Origin: an uncultured Anaerolineaceae bacterium
GTDB lineage: Bacteria > Chloroflexota > Anaerolineae > Anaerolineales > Anaerolineaceae
Length of the DNA: 41,155 bases
Direction: 5' to 3'
Assembly (NCBI GenBank): GCA_927443345.1
Contig: CAKMKJ010000009.1
Location: 1 to 41,155, forward strand
The translations under genes were made by a program, and so were the position numbers. Position 1 is the stretch's first letter. Each line of letters starts with the position of its first letter. Shown piece by piece: positions 33,632-41,155 of the stretch. A model generated the notes under the pieces. The model did no database searches. It was given only the letters and a program-made list of their open reading frames with translations, and was not told the DNA's origin.

Positions 33632-34261
33632 ATGACAACTGACGAAAATAAACTTGAGATATTGCGAAAAGTAGAAAACGGCACGCTATCTATTGAAGAA
33701 GGTGCTGACCTGATTGGCATACTTGAAAGCGCGAAATCTGAGCCAGAACCACAACCTTTCGAACCGATCTCTAGCAATGGAAAATTGAGCTCCATGGAAC
33801 CCATCGAAAAGCATGAAGCCTCAGGTTGTTGGAAAGCAGCCTGGAGCATGTTTTTGGTAGGTGGGGCGATACTTTCGGGCTTTTCTGCCTATTGGGTTTA
33901 TCAGGGATATATGAATAAAGGGTTCAGTTGGGGGTTTTGGCTCTCATGGATCCCCATGGTGATTGGTTTTGGATTGATGTTTTTCGGCTGGGCGCTGATG
34001 GAATCTCCGTGGATGCATGTAAAAGTACGCGCAAATGAAGAAGGAAAGAAATACAATTTTATTTTCAGCATGCCAATACCTTTTAATATTGGGCGTTGGG
34101 CGATGAGTACTTTCGGTCAGTATATGCCAGATGAAGTAAAAAGTAAGGATATTTTGAATGTTCTGGATCAAGCTGAAGCTTCGATCAATAGAGGAGAAAC
34201 TTTTCAGGTTCAGGTTGATGATGAGAAAGACGGAACTAAAGTAGATATTTTTATCAATTGA
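33632..34261 (+). CDS. Membrane protein with N-terminal SHOCT-like motif
   Basis: 209 aa. ATG 33632 is chosen over an in-frame start at 33605 within the upstream gene, because GGTGGAG precedes it. Residues 5-32 (KLEILRKVENGTLSIEEGADLIGILES) resemble the end of the upstream protein. Two membrane helices lie around residues 72-90 and 100-120. The rest (WMHVKVRANEEGKKYNFIFSMPIPFNI) is a soluble C-terminal domain. The shared motif suggests the two proteins contact each other through their hairpins, an inference. It ends at a strong terminator. Confidence 0.7.
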   Translation: MTTDENKLEILRKVENGTLSIEEGADLIGILESAKSEPEPQPFEPISSNGKLSSMEPIEKHEASGCWKAAWSMFLVGGAILSGFSAYWVYQGYMNKGFSWGFWLSWIPMVIGFGLMFFGWALMESPWMHVKVRANEEGKKYNFIFSMPIPFNIGRWAMSTFGQYMPDEVKSKDILNVLDQAEASINRGETFQVQVDDEKDGTKVDIFIN

Positions 34262-34280
34262 TCATTTTTCACTCCTTATG

Positions 34281-34307
34281 ACCGGCGCTGATGCGCCGGT
34301 TTTTTTT
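34281..34307 (+). terminator. Strong Rho-independent terminator
   Basis: The 8-bp GC stem ACCGGCGC (34281-34288) pairs with GCGCCGGT (34293-34300) around a 4-nt loop and is followed by an eight-T run. It is 20 bp after the previous stop and just upstream of a -10 for the next gene. Confidence 0.9.
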
Positions 34308-34316
34308 CAAGTCCGG

Positions 34317-34322
34317 TATAAT
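34317..34322 (+). promoter_or_regulatory. -10 element giving a near-leaderless transcript
   Basis: A perfect TATAAT lies 6 bp before the ATG at 34329, so the mRNA would begin at or within the start codon. No classic -35 is visible; the T-run of the terminator takes its place. Confidence 0.5.
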
Positions 34323-34328
34323 CCATTT

Positions 34329-34901
34329 ATGAAATGGAATCACGTTATTGGCATAATCTTTTGTTCATTGGCAATAATAATTTTGATCGTTTCTATATGG
34401 CCGATTTCTTCCTTCTCGTCCCATATTGATTTTTCATTACCGGATGACTTGTCAGGAAAATTGGAATTTATCCAACCAAGACAAATGCGAGTAGGGGATG
34501 AGGCTGAGATTAGTCTGAAAGTCGTATTTAACCAAGACCACGCAGATAGTGTACCGCTCACCTTATTTAGCAAACTTGAATTGGATAATCTGGAAGTAAC
34601 TCCGCGAGAAGAAGGAAAAGTAACGGTTGACCCCTCTAAACCTGTGGTTTATATCTGGAAGGTGATACCGCATAATGCAGGAACATATAATGGTACATTG
34701 TGGCTTTTTGCTGAATCAAATACGGGTGATAGAGACCTGATTCTGGCACGACCTATTGAACTGGTCGCTAAATCTTTGTTTGGTGTTTCTTATCAGATGG
34801 CAAGAATAATTGGTTTCATTGGGTTGATCACTGCTTTTTTTATAATATTCTTTCCAATTATTTGGCAAAAGCTGCGTAGTTTGACGTACAATCTTATGTA
34901 G
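34329..34901 (+). CDS. Two-helix membrane protein, unknown function
   Basis: 190 aa. ATG 34329 is preferred; a longer frame from 34278 would run through the terminator. N-terminal helix (VIGIIFCSLAIIILIVSIW), an outer domain of about 115 residues with a beta-sandwich pattern (RVGDEAEISLKVVF, PVVYIWKVIPHNAGTYNGTLWLF) and a C-terminal helix (MARIIGFIGLITAFFIIFF). No RBS, consistent with leaderless expression. It lies 70 bp upstream of nuoA on the same strand but is probably a separate unit. A 13-bp palindrome ATGCAATTTGCAT follows the stop (34902-34914). Confidence 0.65.
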   Translation: MKWNHVIGIIFCSLAIIILIVSIWPISSFSSHIDFSLPDDLSGKLEFIQPRQMRVGDEAEISLKVVFNQDHADSVPLTLFSKLELDNLEVTPREEGKVTVDPSKPVVYIWKVIPHNAGTYNGTLWLFAESNTGDRDLILARPIELVAKSLFGVSYQMARIIGFIGLITAFFIIFFPIIWQKLRSLTYNLM

Positions 34902-34971
34902 ATGCAATTTGCATTTGTATATGATAAAATAACTCAAGTTAGTAATATTATTCGTGTTTGAGGAGTGGCAA

Positions 34972-35328
34972 ATGCTTAACGAGTGGTTATATCTGGGGAT
35001 ATTTCTTGTCATTGCTCTCGCAATCCCTGCTGCAGCTTTGCTTATTGCAGGAATGCTTTCTCCCAAAAAGCCAAACCCAATCAAAGATTCGACCTACGAA
35101 TGCGGTATGGAAACCGTAGGTGTCTCATGGGTGCAGTTTAAAGTGCAATATTATATTTATGGATTGATCTTCCTGGTTTTTGATGTAGAAATTGTGCTGC
35201 TTTATCCCTGGGCAGTTGCTTACAATAAAGTGGCTCTTTTTGGCGTTATTGAGCTGATACTTTTTATAGTAATTTTGGCCAGCGGTTTGTTGTATGCATG
35301 GCGCAAAGGCGCATTGGAATGGGTATAA
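34972..35328 (+). CDS. nuoA: NADH-quinone oxidoreductase subunit A
   Basis: 118 aa; ATG 34972 chosen by GAGGAG 6 bp upstream. Three membrane helices; the loop after the first holds YECGMETVG, the conserved NuoA/ND3 signature near the quinone site. Then VQYYIYGLIFLVFDVEIVLLYPWAV, with the conserved Asp/Glu pair in helix 2. First gene of the membrane-arm operon, followed by nuoH, not nuoB, with a 22-bp gap. Confidence 0.95.
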   Translation: MLNEWLYLGIFLVIALAIPAAALLIAGMLSPKKPNPIKDSTYECGMETVGVSWVQFKVQYYIYGLIFLVFDVEIVLLYPWAVAYNKVALFGVIELILFIVILASGLLYAWRKGALEWV

Positions 35329-35350
35329 GCACAAGCATTGGAGTTAATCA

Positions 35351-36577
35351 ATGAACTTTATTTATGATCCTGTTCCGTGGGTGATAAACTGGTTGACCCA
35401 ACTACTTTTAAGTTGGGGACTTTCAGAAAATTTTGTAACCACCCTTTTGTATCTCGTTGGTGCTGTTTTGATTTGTCTTGGTGCCATGCTTTTTACCACC
35501 ATGCTTATCTGGGCAGAAAGAAAGATCGGCGGCCGTTTTCAAGACCGCCTTGGCCCCAATCGGGTTGGACCGTGGGGGATTTTTCAATCCATTGCAGATA
35601 TGTTGAAGATTTTTACCAAGGAATACATTAACCCTGTTGGCATCGACAAGATTCCATTTAACTTAGCACCAATTTTGGCTGTCGCAGCCGTGTTGGCTGT
35701 TTGGGCTGTGATTCCTTTCTCTCAGACAGTGTTCGGTTCTAACATTAATGTAGGCATATTATTTATTATCGCAATTGGCGGTTTAGGCGAGATGGCAATC
35801 ATCCTGGCTGGATTTGGTTCCAATAATAAATATGCGTTGTTGGGAGCATTCCGGGCAGTGGCCCAGCTCATCAGCTATGAAGTACCCATGGTGATCGTCT
35901 TGTTGATCCCAGTAATGTTCAGCGGATCTATGGGACTGAATGATATTGTTCAGGCACAGACGATTCCCTTCATAGTCTATGCACCAGTGGCTTGCATGAT
36001 ATTTTTTATCTGCTCCATCGCAGAAAATGGTCGTGCACCGTTTGATTTACTTGAAGCTGATTCAGAATTGGTCGCAGGATACAATATTGAATATTCCGGT
36101 TTGAAATTCGGCATGTTCTTCGTGGCCGACTTTCTGCATGCCTTCACTTCAGCCATCGTTTTCACCACCATTTTCCTCGGAGGCTGGCAGGGTCCTGGTG
36201 TGGAGCAGATACCCGTTCTCGGCGGAGCATACATGCTGATCAAAACACTGCTGGTTTATTTCTTGATGCTGGCGATCCGCTTTACTGTACCGCGCTTCAG
36301 AATTGATCAGATGATGGCTCTCAACTGGAAAATCCTGACTCCGTTGGCGTTGGTCACAGTGGTCATGACCGCCCTGGTGGATAAAGCAATCCCTCATGAA
36401 ATGACAGCCATACGAATTGGTGCTTTACTTGTCGCAAATTTAATCTTATGGCTTCTGGCTGACCGCATGATCACGACCTTTAGCAAACGCAATCCTGTTC
36501 AAGTGGTGACTGGCAAGTTGCGACCATTGGCACGCCCTGAAATTCTTTCGGTTGCCGAAAAGGAGACTGCTCAATGA
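35351..36577 (+). CDS. nuoH: NADH-quinone oxidoreductase subunit H
   Basis: 408 aa, with GGAGTTAATC upstream. NuoH/ND1 hallmarks: AERKIGGRFQDRLGPNRVGPWG (residues 55-76), the charged quinone-cavity loop; and NGRAPFDLLEADSELVAGYNIEYSG, the second conserved acidic loop. Eight membrane helices. It links the quinone site to the antiporter-like subunits. It is somewhat longer than the E. coli protein (325 aa) because of N- and C-terminal extensions (the last ~45 residues include RNPVQVVTGKLRPLARPEI). Confidence 0.96.
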   Translation: MNFIYDPVPWVINWLTQLLLSWGLSENFVTTLLYLVGAVLICLGAMLFTTMLIWAERKIGGRFQDRLGPNRVGPWGIFQSIADMLKIFTKEYINPVGIDKIPFNLAPILAVAAVLAVWAVIPFSQTVFGSNINVGILFIIAIGGLGEMAIILAGFGSNNKYALLGAFRAVAQLISYEVPMVIVLLIPVMFSGSMGLNDIVQAQTIPFIVYAPVACMIFFICSIAENGRAPFDLLEADSELVAGYNIEYSGLKFGMFFVADFLHAFTSAIVFTTIFLGGWQGPGVEQIPVLGGAYMLIKTLLVYFLMLAIRFTVPRFRIDQMMALNWKILTPLALVTVVMTALVDKAIPHEMTAIRIGALLVANLILWLLADRMITTFSKRNPVQVVTGKLRPLARPEILSVAEKETAQ

Positions 36578-37095
36578 CAGGCATGCAGTTAATATTTCTC
36601 ATAGCGGCCGCTGTTGTAGTGTCGTCAGCATTTATGAGTGTCACCTCTAGACGGATGATACATGCAGCTTTGTGGTTTGTTTTGGCTTTACTCGGCGTGG
36701 CGGTAATTTATGCCTTGCTGGAAGTAAGTTTCTTTGCGGTTGTGCAAGTGCTGGTTTATGTGGGTGCAATTGCCATCTTGATTATTTTCGCCACGATGCT
36801 TACCAGGCGAGCCCTTGAAGATCATGGTAAACAGTTCAATCGAGCCACACTTATGACCCTGGTAATTGTCAGTGTTATTTTTGCCGGGTTAGTGTTTTCG
36901 CTAAGGTCGTGGCCACAGATTCAAAGCATGACAGCGCCACTTTCTGCGGATCAACTTGATGTTGGCGTTCTTGGGTTGGCTCTCACCGCACCTGACGGAT
37001 TCGCGCTGCCTTTTGAAGTCACTTCGATCCTATTATTGGCTGCTTTAATTGGCTCTATTTACGTGGCTTATGAACGGAAGGAGAAAAAGAAATGA
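36574..37095 (+). CDS. nuoJ: NADH-quinone oxidoreductase subunit J
   Basis: 173 aa; ATGA overlap with nuoH. Five membrane helices and the ND6 helix motif VLVYVGAIAILIIFATMLT, where a conserved pi-bulge and Gly-Ala couple proton transfer. C-terminus is short and basic (YERKEKKK). Normally nuoI lies between H and J; here the two genes overlap directly. Confidence 0.95.
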   Translation: MTGMQLIFLIAAAVVVSSAFMSVTSRRMIHAALWFVLALLGVAVIYALLEVSFFAVVQVLVYVGAIAILIIFATMLTRRALEDHGKQFNRATLMTLVIVSVIFAGLVFSLRSWPQIQSMTAPLSADQLDVGVLGLALTAPDGFALPFEVTSILLLAALIGSIYVAYERKEKKK

Positions 37096-37406
37096 TTCCG
37101 TTGTACTGGTATCTTCTCCTTGCCGCTCTGCTCTTTTGTATTGGTTTGTTTGGGGTTATCACGCGCAAGAACGCGGTGGGCATACTGATTTCGATTGAAT
37201 TGATGCTTAATGCTGCAAATATCAACTTGCTGGCTTTCTGGCGTTATTTATATTCCGAGACCGGCGACTTGCGCGGACAAGTGTTCGTAATCATAATCTT
37301 TGTGGTTGCTGCTGCAGAAGCCGCTGTTGGTCTGGCGATGATTATCTCTGCTTACAGGCAGAAACAAACGGTTGTTGCCAACGAAATTGACTCGATGAAA
37401 GGTTAA
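37092..37406 (+). CDS. nuoK: NADH-quinone oxidoreductase subunit K
   Basis: 104 aa; ATGA overlap with nuoJ. Three membrane helices with the two buried glutamates of the ND4L proton path: Glu36 in ILISIELMLNAAN and Glu76 in VVAAAEAAVGLAM, at positions like those of E. coli NuoK (36 and 72). Length normal. Confidence 0.96.
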   Translation: MIPLYWYLLLAALLFCIGLFGVITRKNAVGILISIELMLNAANINLLAFWRYLYSETGDLRGQVFVIIIFVVAAAEAAVGLAMIISAYRQKQTVVANEIDSMKG

Positions 37407-37410
37407 TCCA

Positions 37411-39597
37411 TTGAATTCGATCCTTTCACTAAATGAACTAATTTGGTTGATCCCTTTGCCGCCATTGGTGGCTTTTGTGGTAATTCTTTTATTGGTCAAA
37501 AAGTTTAATCGAGCCAGTCACTGGACGGCTATTTTGGCCGCAGGACTTTCGTTTGTGGGCAGTATGATCGTCTTTATCAAGGCAATCACTGCAACCGGGC
37601 TGGCAAAGGCACCCTTTGGCAGTGAAATAAACTGGCTGCCTACCGGAGATACCTGGCTAAAGATTGGTGTCATGGTAGACCCCTTGTCGGCAGTGATGCT
37701 TTTCTTTGTCGCCTGGACGATATTAATGATCATTATTTATAGCGTGGGCTATCACAACTTTGGACAGCCTAAAGGTGACCGCGACCGTCCAGGTCTGCCG
37801 CCACAAGGAGCCGAGGTTTCAGAACACGGTAAGACGCACCGCGTGCTTTCGATTGAACCGATGTATGCCCGCTTTTTCGCGCTTATCAGCCTCTTTGCTT
37901 TTGCCATGTACTTGCTGGTGGTGAGCGACAATCTGTTAACGCTCTACATCGGCTGGGAGATCATGGGTTTATGCTCCTATTTGTTGATTGGATTCTGGTA
38001 CGGTAAAGAATCCGCACGTAAAGCAGCCATCAAAGCGTTTATCACCACTCGCATTGGTGATGTTTTCATGCTGCTAGGTCTGGCGGCTTTGTATACACTG
38101 ACCGGCAGTTTAAGCTTTAATGAGATCCTTTCCAACCCGGCGGTTCTTGAAACCCTTTCCACCAGTATCTCACCAGTCTTGGGTCTGACGTGGGCAGGTT
38201 TGGTTGGATTGCTGCTGTTTATCGGCACAATCGGTAAATCCGCTCAGTTTCCGCTGCACGTTTGGCTGCCTGACGCCATGGAAGGGCCCACACCAGTATC
38301 TGCCATGATCCACGCGGCTACGATGGTTTCGGCAGGTGTGTATATGGTGATCCGCTTTTTTCCGCTGATATCAGCGGGATGGCATCAAGGAGACGTGCTC
38401 AATCCGACCATGACTATTATGGCAAGTATTGGCGCGTTCACAGCCCTGTTTGCAGCTACGATTGCCATGGCACAAAACGATGTCAAAAGGGTGTTGGCTT
38501 TTTCGACTATTTCGCAGTTGGGATATATGATCGCAGCGTTAGGCATTGGTGCTTACACAGCAGCGACTTTCCACCTGGTGACCCACGCTTTCTTCAAAGC
38601 ATTGCTGTTCCTGGGTTCCGGTTCGGTGATCCACGGCATGGAACACGGGGTTCTGCACAGCGGCAAGCACATTGATCCGCAAGACATGCGCCAGATGGGA
38701 GGGCTGCGAACCAAGATGCCGCGCACCTTCTGGTCTTTCCTGGCCGGCGGATTGGCGCTCTCGGGTTTTCCATTAATCACAGCAGGTTTCTGGTCTAAAG
38801 ATGAAATCCTTACAGGCGCATTTTTAGGTTCACATATGGCAGTTTTTATCATGCTTGCGTTGGCAGCCCTATTGACCGCATTTTATACGGCTCGGCAGAT
38901 AACTCTGGTTTTCTTTGGCGAACCGCGCAGCGAAGCGGCCAAACATGCTTCAGAGACCAAGCCAGTGATGACGACTCCTCTGTTGATTCTGGCGTTTTTT
39001 GCCCTTACGTTGGGCTGGGTGGGAATTCCAAAGGAATTCCCGATTCTTGGTCCGATTTCTCCAGCCTGGTTCCAAACCTTTATGGGACAAATGGTTGAAG
39101 GCGCACACGCAGAAGGGCACTCACTTGTTCCCGTGTTAACCTCCCTGGTGGTTTCACTGGGTGGCTTAACTTTGGGATGGCTGGTTTATCGCAGATTTAA
39201 ATCCGCAAACCAGCAAGACCCCTTGGAAAAAGGTCTAGGTTATTTCTTTAAGGTCTTCCAGAACAAGTATTGGGTGGATGAGTTTTACGAGGTGGTCTTT
39301 ATCAGACCTGCGGGTTGGTTTGCAGATAAAATTTCATACCAATTTTTTGACCTAACCCTCATTGACGGCGCACTGCACGGCATTGGGCGCATCGGAAATG
39401 GATTGGGCAAGCTCTTTCGCTTCGGGTTTGACCAACCTGTTGTCAACGGTGCCGGGGATGGGGTGGCAGCCAGCACCAAAGGACTGGGTAATCTGCTGCG
39501 GCGCATGCAAAACGGCAAGATCCAGCACTATATGGGATTGGCGATATTGTTCATCGTGTTGATTACTATTGCGGTAGTTTATTTTGTGCAAATCTGA
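37411..39597 (+). CDS. nuoL: NADH-quinone oxidoreductase subunit L
   Basis: 728 aa from TTG 37411, with AAAGG about 7 bp upstream; no ATG fits better. Antiporter-like subunit with Glu183 in the GWEIMG motif and Lys276 in GTIGKSAQFPLHVWLPDAMEGPTPVSA, the proton-pumping pair. The C-terminal part includes the long lateral helix and last transmembrane helix. Compared with E. coli NuoL (613 aa) there is a hydrophilic insertion around residues 118-148 (GQPKGDRDRPGLPPQGAEVS...) and an extended loop before the lateral helix. Confidence 0.95.
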   Translation: MNSILSLNELIWLIPLPPLVAFVVILLLVKKFNRASHWTAILAAGLSFVGSMIVFIKAITATGLAKAPFGSEINWLPTGDTWLKIGVMVDPLSAVMLFFVAWTILMIIIYSVGYHNFGQPKGDRDRPGLPPQGAEVSEHGKTHRVLSIEPMYARFFALISLFAFAMYLLVVSDNLLTLYIGWEIMGLCSYLLIGFWYGKESARKAAIKAFITTRIGDVFMLLGLAALYTLTGSLSFNEILSNPAVLETLSTSISPVLGLTWAGLVGLLLFIGTIGKSAQFPLHVWLPDAMEGPTPVSAMIHAATMVSAGVYMVIRFFPLISAGWHQGDVLNPTMTIMASIGAFTALFAATIAMAQNDVKRVLAFSTISQLGYMIAALGIGAYTAATFHLVTHAFFKALLFLGSGSVIHGMEHGVLHSGKHIDPQDMRQMGGLRTKMPRTFWSFLAGGLALSGFPLITAGFWSKDEILTGAFLGSHMAVFIMLALAALLTAFYTARQITLVFFGEPRSEAAKHASETKPVMTTPLLILAFFALTLGWVGIPKEFPILGPISPAWFQTFMGQMVEGAHAEGHSLVPVLTSLVVSLGGLTLGWLVYRRFKSANQQDPLEKGLGYFFKVFQNKYWVDEFYEVVFIRPAGWFADKISYQFFDLTLIDGALHGIGRIGNGLGKLFRFGFDQPVVNGAGDGVAASTKGLGNLLRRMQNGKIQHYMGLAILFIVLITIAVVYFVQI

Positions 39598-39612
39598 GAG
39601 TAGGAAACCCTT

Positions 39613-41145
39613 ATGACCTTTCTTTCAATTCCGATTCTCGCCTGGTTGATTTTGATCCCTGTTTTGGGTGGGCTGTTGTTATTATTGATTCCTGGCAAAA
39701 AAGTCGCACTGCTGCGCTGGAGCGCTTTGTGTATCAGCTTGATTCCGTTAGTAATGGTTGTGGTGTTGTGGGTAAATTATCAACCCAAGGCAGACGCGCT
39801 ATTTCAATTCGAGATGAACATCCCATGGTTTGCGGCGATAAATTCAAATATCCATTTCGGTATTGATGGTATATCGTTGGTGATGGTGCTATTGACTGCT
39901 CTTTTAACGCCGTTAGCGATTCTGACCTCTTTCAATATTAAAGTGAATGTCAAAGCTTTCATGGTGCTGTTCCTGCTTTTGGAAACAGGCATTCTTGGCG
40001 TTTTCGTCTCACTTGACCTGCTGGTATTCTTCCTCTTCTGGGAAATCGGTCTGGTACCAATGTATTTCTTAATCAATCTGTGGGGTGGCGAGAAACGCAA
40101 TTATGCTTCATTAAAATTCATTATATTCACTATAGGCGGCTCGCTTGGACTGTTGTTGGCCATCCAGATGATTGGAGTGGTGTCGGGGACATTCGATTTC
40201 GTTGAAATCCTATATGCCTGGCCTGCGCTGCAAAGTGGCACACTCTTTGGCCTTCCACTCGAGACTGTCAAAGCGATAGCCTTCTGGGCTTTCGTAATCG
40301 CTTTCGCCATTAAGGTTCCGGTGTGGCCTTTTCACACCTGGCTGCCGGATGCTCATACAGAAGCGCCCACCGGTGGAAGTATGATCCTGGCAGGTGTGCT
40401 GTTGAAACTTGGTGCATACGGTTTCTTGCGTTTAGTGCTGCCGCTCTTCCCGGTTGAATCTGCAAAATTCGCGGGCTGGTTGGCGGTTTTAGCTGTAGCT
40501 GCCATTGTTTTTGGCGCGCTTTCGGCTGCCAGTCAGAAAGATTTCAAACGTCTGGTGGCTTATTCTTCCATCAACCACATGGGATTCGTGATCCTGGCAG
40601 TGGCTGCGGCAGCCTGGGCTGGCGGCAGCACTGACCCGGCGATCAAGCAAAGCAGTGTCATCGCAGTCAATGGCGCGGTGCTGCAGATGTTCAACCATGG
40701 ATTGAGTGCGGCGGGCATGTTCTTTCTGGTAGGTGTGCTATACGACCGGACTCATACGCGCATGCTCGACAAATTTGGTGGGTTGTTTGCCATTGTCCCG
40801 ACTTATGGTGCCATTTTGATCTTTCTTTCGATGGCCTCATTGGGATTGCCAGGTTTAAATGGATTTGTATCTGAATTTATGATTGTACGAGGTGTTTGGC
40901 CAATCTTCATGTTGTTGACGGCTATCAGCATGGTCGGACTTTTGTTTACCGGTGTGTATGTGGTAAAGGCACTCAAACTGGTGCTTCAAGGCCCGTTCAA
41001 TGAAACCTGGGCTGGCAAAATTTCAGAAATTAACTTGCGCGAACTTTTTGTCATTGTGCCGTTGATGATCTTGATTTTGTCTATTGGTATATGGCCAAGC
41101 TGGATTCTAAATATAATCAACCAGACCGTTATGCGCTGGTTTTAG
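39613..41145 (+). CDS. nuoM: NADH-quinone oxidoreductase subunit M
   Basis: 510 aa, ATG with GAGTAGGAAACC upstream. Antiporter-like subunit; the key pair is at the same numbers as in E. coli: Glu144 in FLFWEIGLVPMYF and Lys234 in FAIKVPVWPFHTWLPDAHTEAP. Complete, ending TAG at 41145. AGGAGC right after (41146-41151) would be the RBS of the next gene, expected to be nuoN, beyond the window. Confidence 0.96.
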   Translation: MTFLSIPILAWLILIPVLGGLLLLLIPGKKVALLRWSALCISLIPLVMVVVLWVNYQPKADALFQFEMNIPWFAAINSNIHFGIDGISLVMVLLTALLTPLAILTSFNIKVNVKAFMVLFLLLETGILGVFVSLDLLVFFLFWEIGLVPMYFLINLWGGEKRNYASLKFIIFTIGGSLGLLLAIQMIGVVSGTFDFVEILYAWPALQSGTLFGLPLETVKAIAFWAFVIAFAIKVPVWPFHTWLPDAHTEAPTGGSMILAGVLLKLGAYGFLRLVLPLFPVESAKFAGWLAVLAVAAIVFGALSAASQKDFKRLVAYSSINHMGFVILAVAAAAWAGGSTDPAIKQSSVIAVNGAVLQMFNHGLSAAGMFFLVGVLYDRTHTRMLDKFGGLFAIVPTYGAILIFLSMASLGLPGLNGFVSEFMIVRGVWPIFMLLTAISMVGLLFTGVYVVKALKLVLQGPFNETWAGKISEINLRELFVIVPLMILILSIGIWPSWILNIINQTVMRWF

Positions 41146-41155
41146 AGGAGCATCA

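Overview
The window looks like chromosome from a member of the Chloroflexota, most likely Anaerolineae. This is an inference. It rests on the many lipoproteins whose lipobox is followed by Thr/Pro/Ala/Ser-rich linkers, an actinobacterial/archaeal-type myo-inositol-1-phosphate synthase, a respiratory complex I operon, and intergenic DNA rich in short dispersed repeats. No rRNA or taxonomic marker was compared.

Layout. (1) 1-1150 is non-genic: a fragment of an IS3-type transposase runs off the left edge, then a compact palindrome, then a tandem array of ~210-bp units each holding a GC-rich palindrome, with a decayed fourth copy. (2) 1152-8538 is an accessory block on the + strand: a short-chain dehydrogenase with an eroded active site, an NTF2-like protein, a small membrane protein, a nitrilase-family amidohydrolase, a flavoprotein, a cupin, a methyltransferase, a lipoprotein, an acetyltransferase, a P-loop kinase-like protein, a hypothetical protein and a broken DinB-like gene. 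Two unrelated genes here are each followed directly by a decayed copy of the dehydrogenase 3' end. (3) 8684-11408 carries an M24 peptidase, tsaD and an OsmC-like protein. (4) 17498-11483 (minus) is a tight operon of a HIT protein, three tandem paralogous LysM + M23 lipoproteins and an SGNH-like lipoprotein, suggesting an envelope or peptidoglycan-processing module. (5) 20082-18079 (minus) is a beta-helix lipoprotein and 21353-20262 (minus) is ino1.

(6) A tRNA-Pro(CGG) gene at 21597 is followed by an AT-rich stretch (to about 25.25 kb) with a hypothetical protein, a zinc-ribbon membrane protein and a GH10 xylanase-like lipoprotein. Pieces of the tRNA 3' half recur at 23003 and 25235, which suggests an integrated or serially built element. 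(7) 25.6-34.9 kb is mixed: OsmC, small proteins missed by length cut-offs, lipoproteins, a GT-C-like membrane protein, a DUF2513-like protein and a DUF4097/SHOCT-like pair. (8) 34972 to the right edge is a membrane-arm complex I operon in the order nuoA-H-J-K-L-M, without nuoB, C, D, E, F, G or I.

The clearest unexplained structures are the two places where a gene's 3' tail is repeated downstream of unrelated genes (the dehydrogenase tail and the tRNA-Pro tail), the triplicated LysM-M23 operon, and the nuo operon that lacks the peripheral-arm genes.
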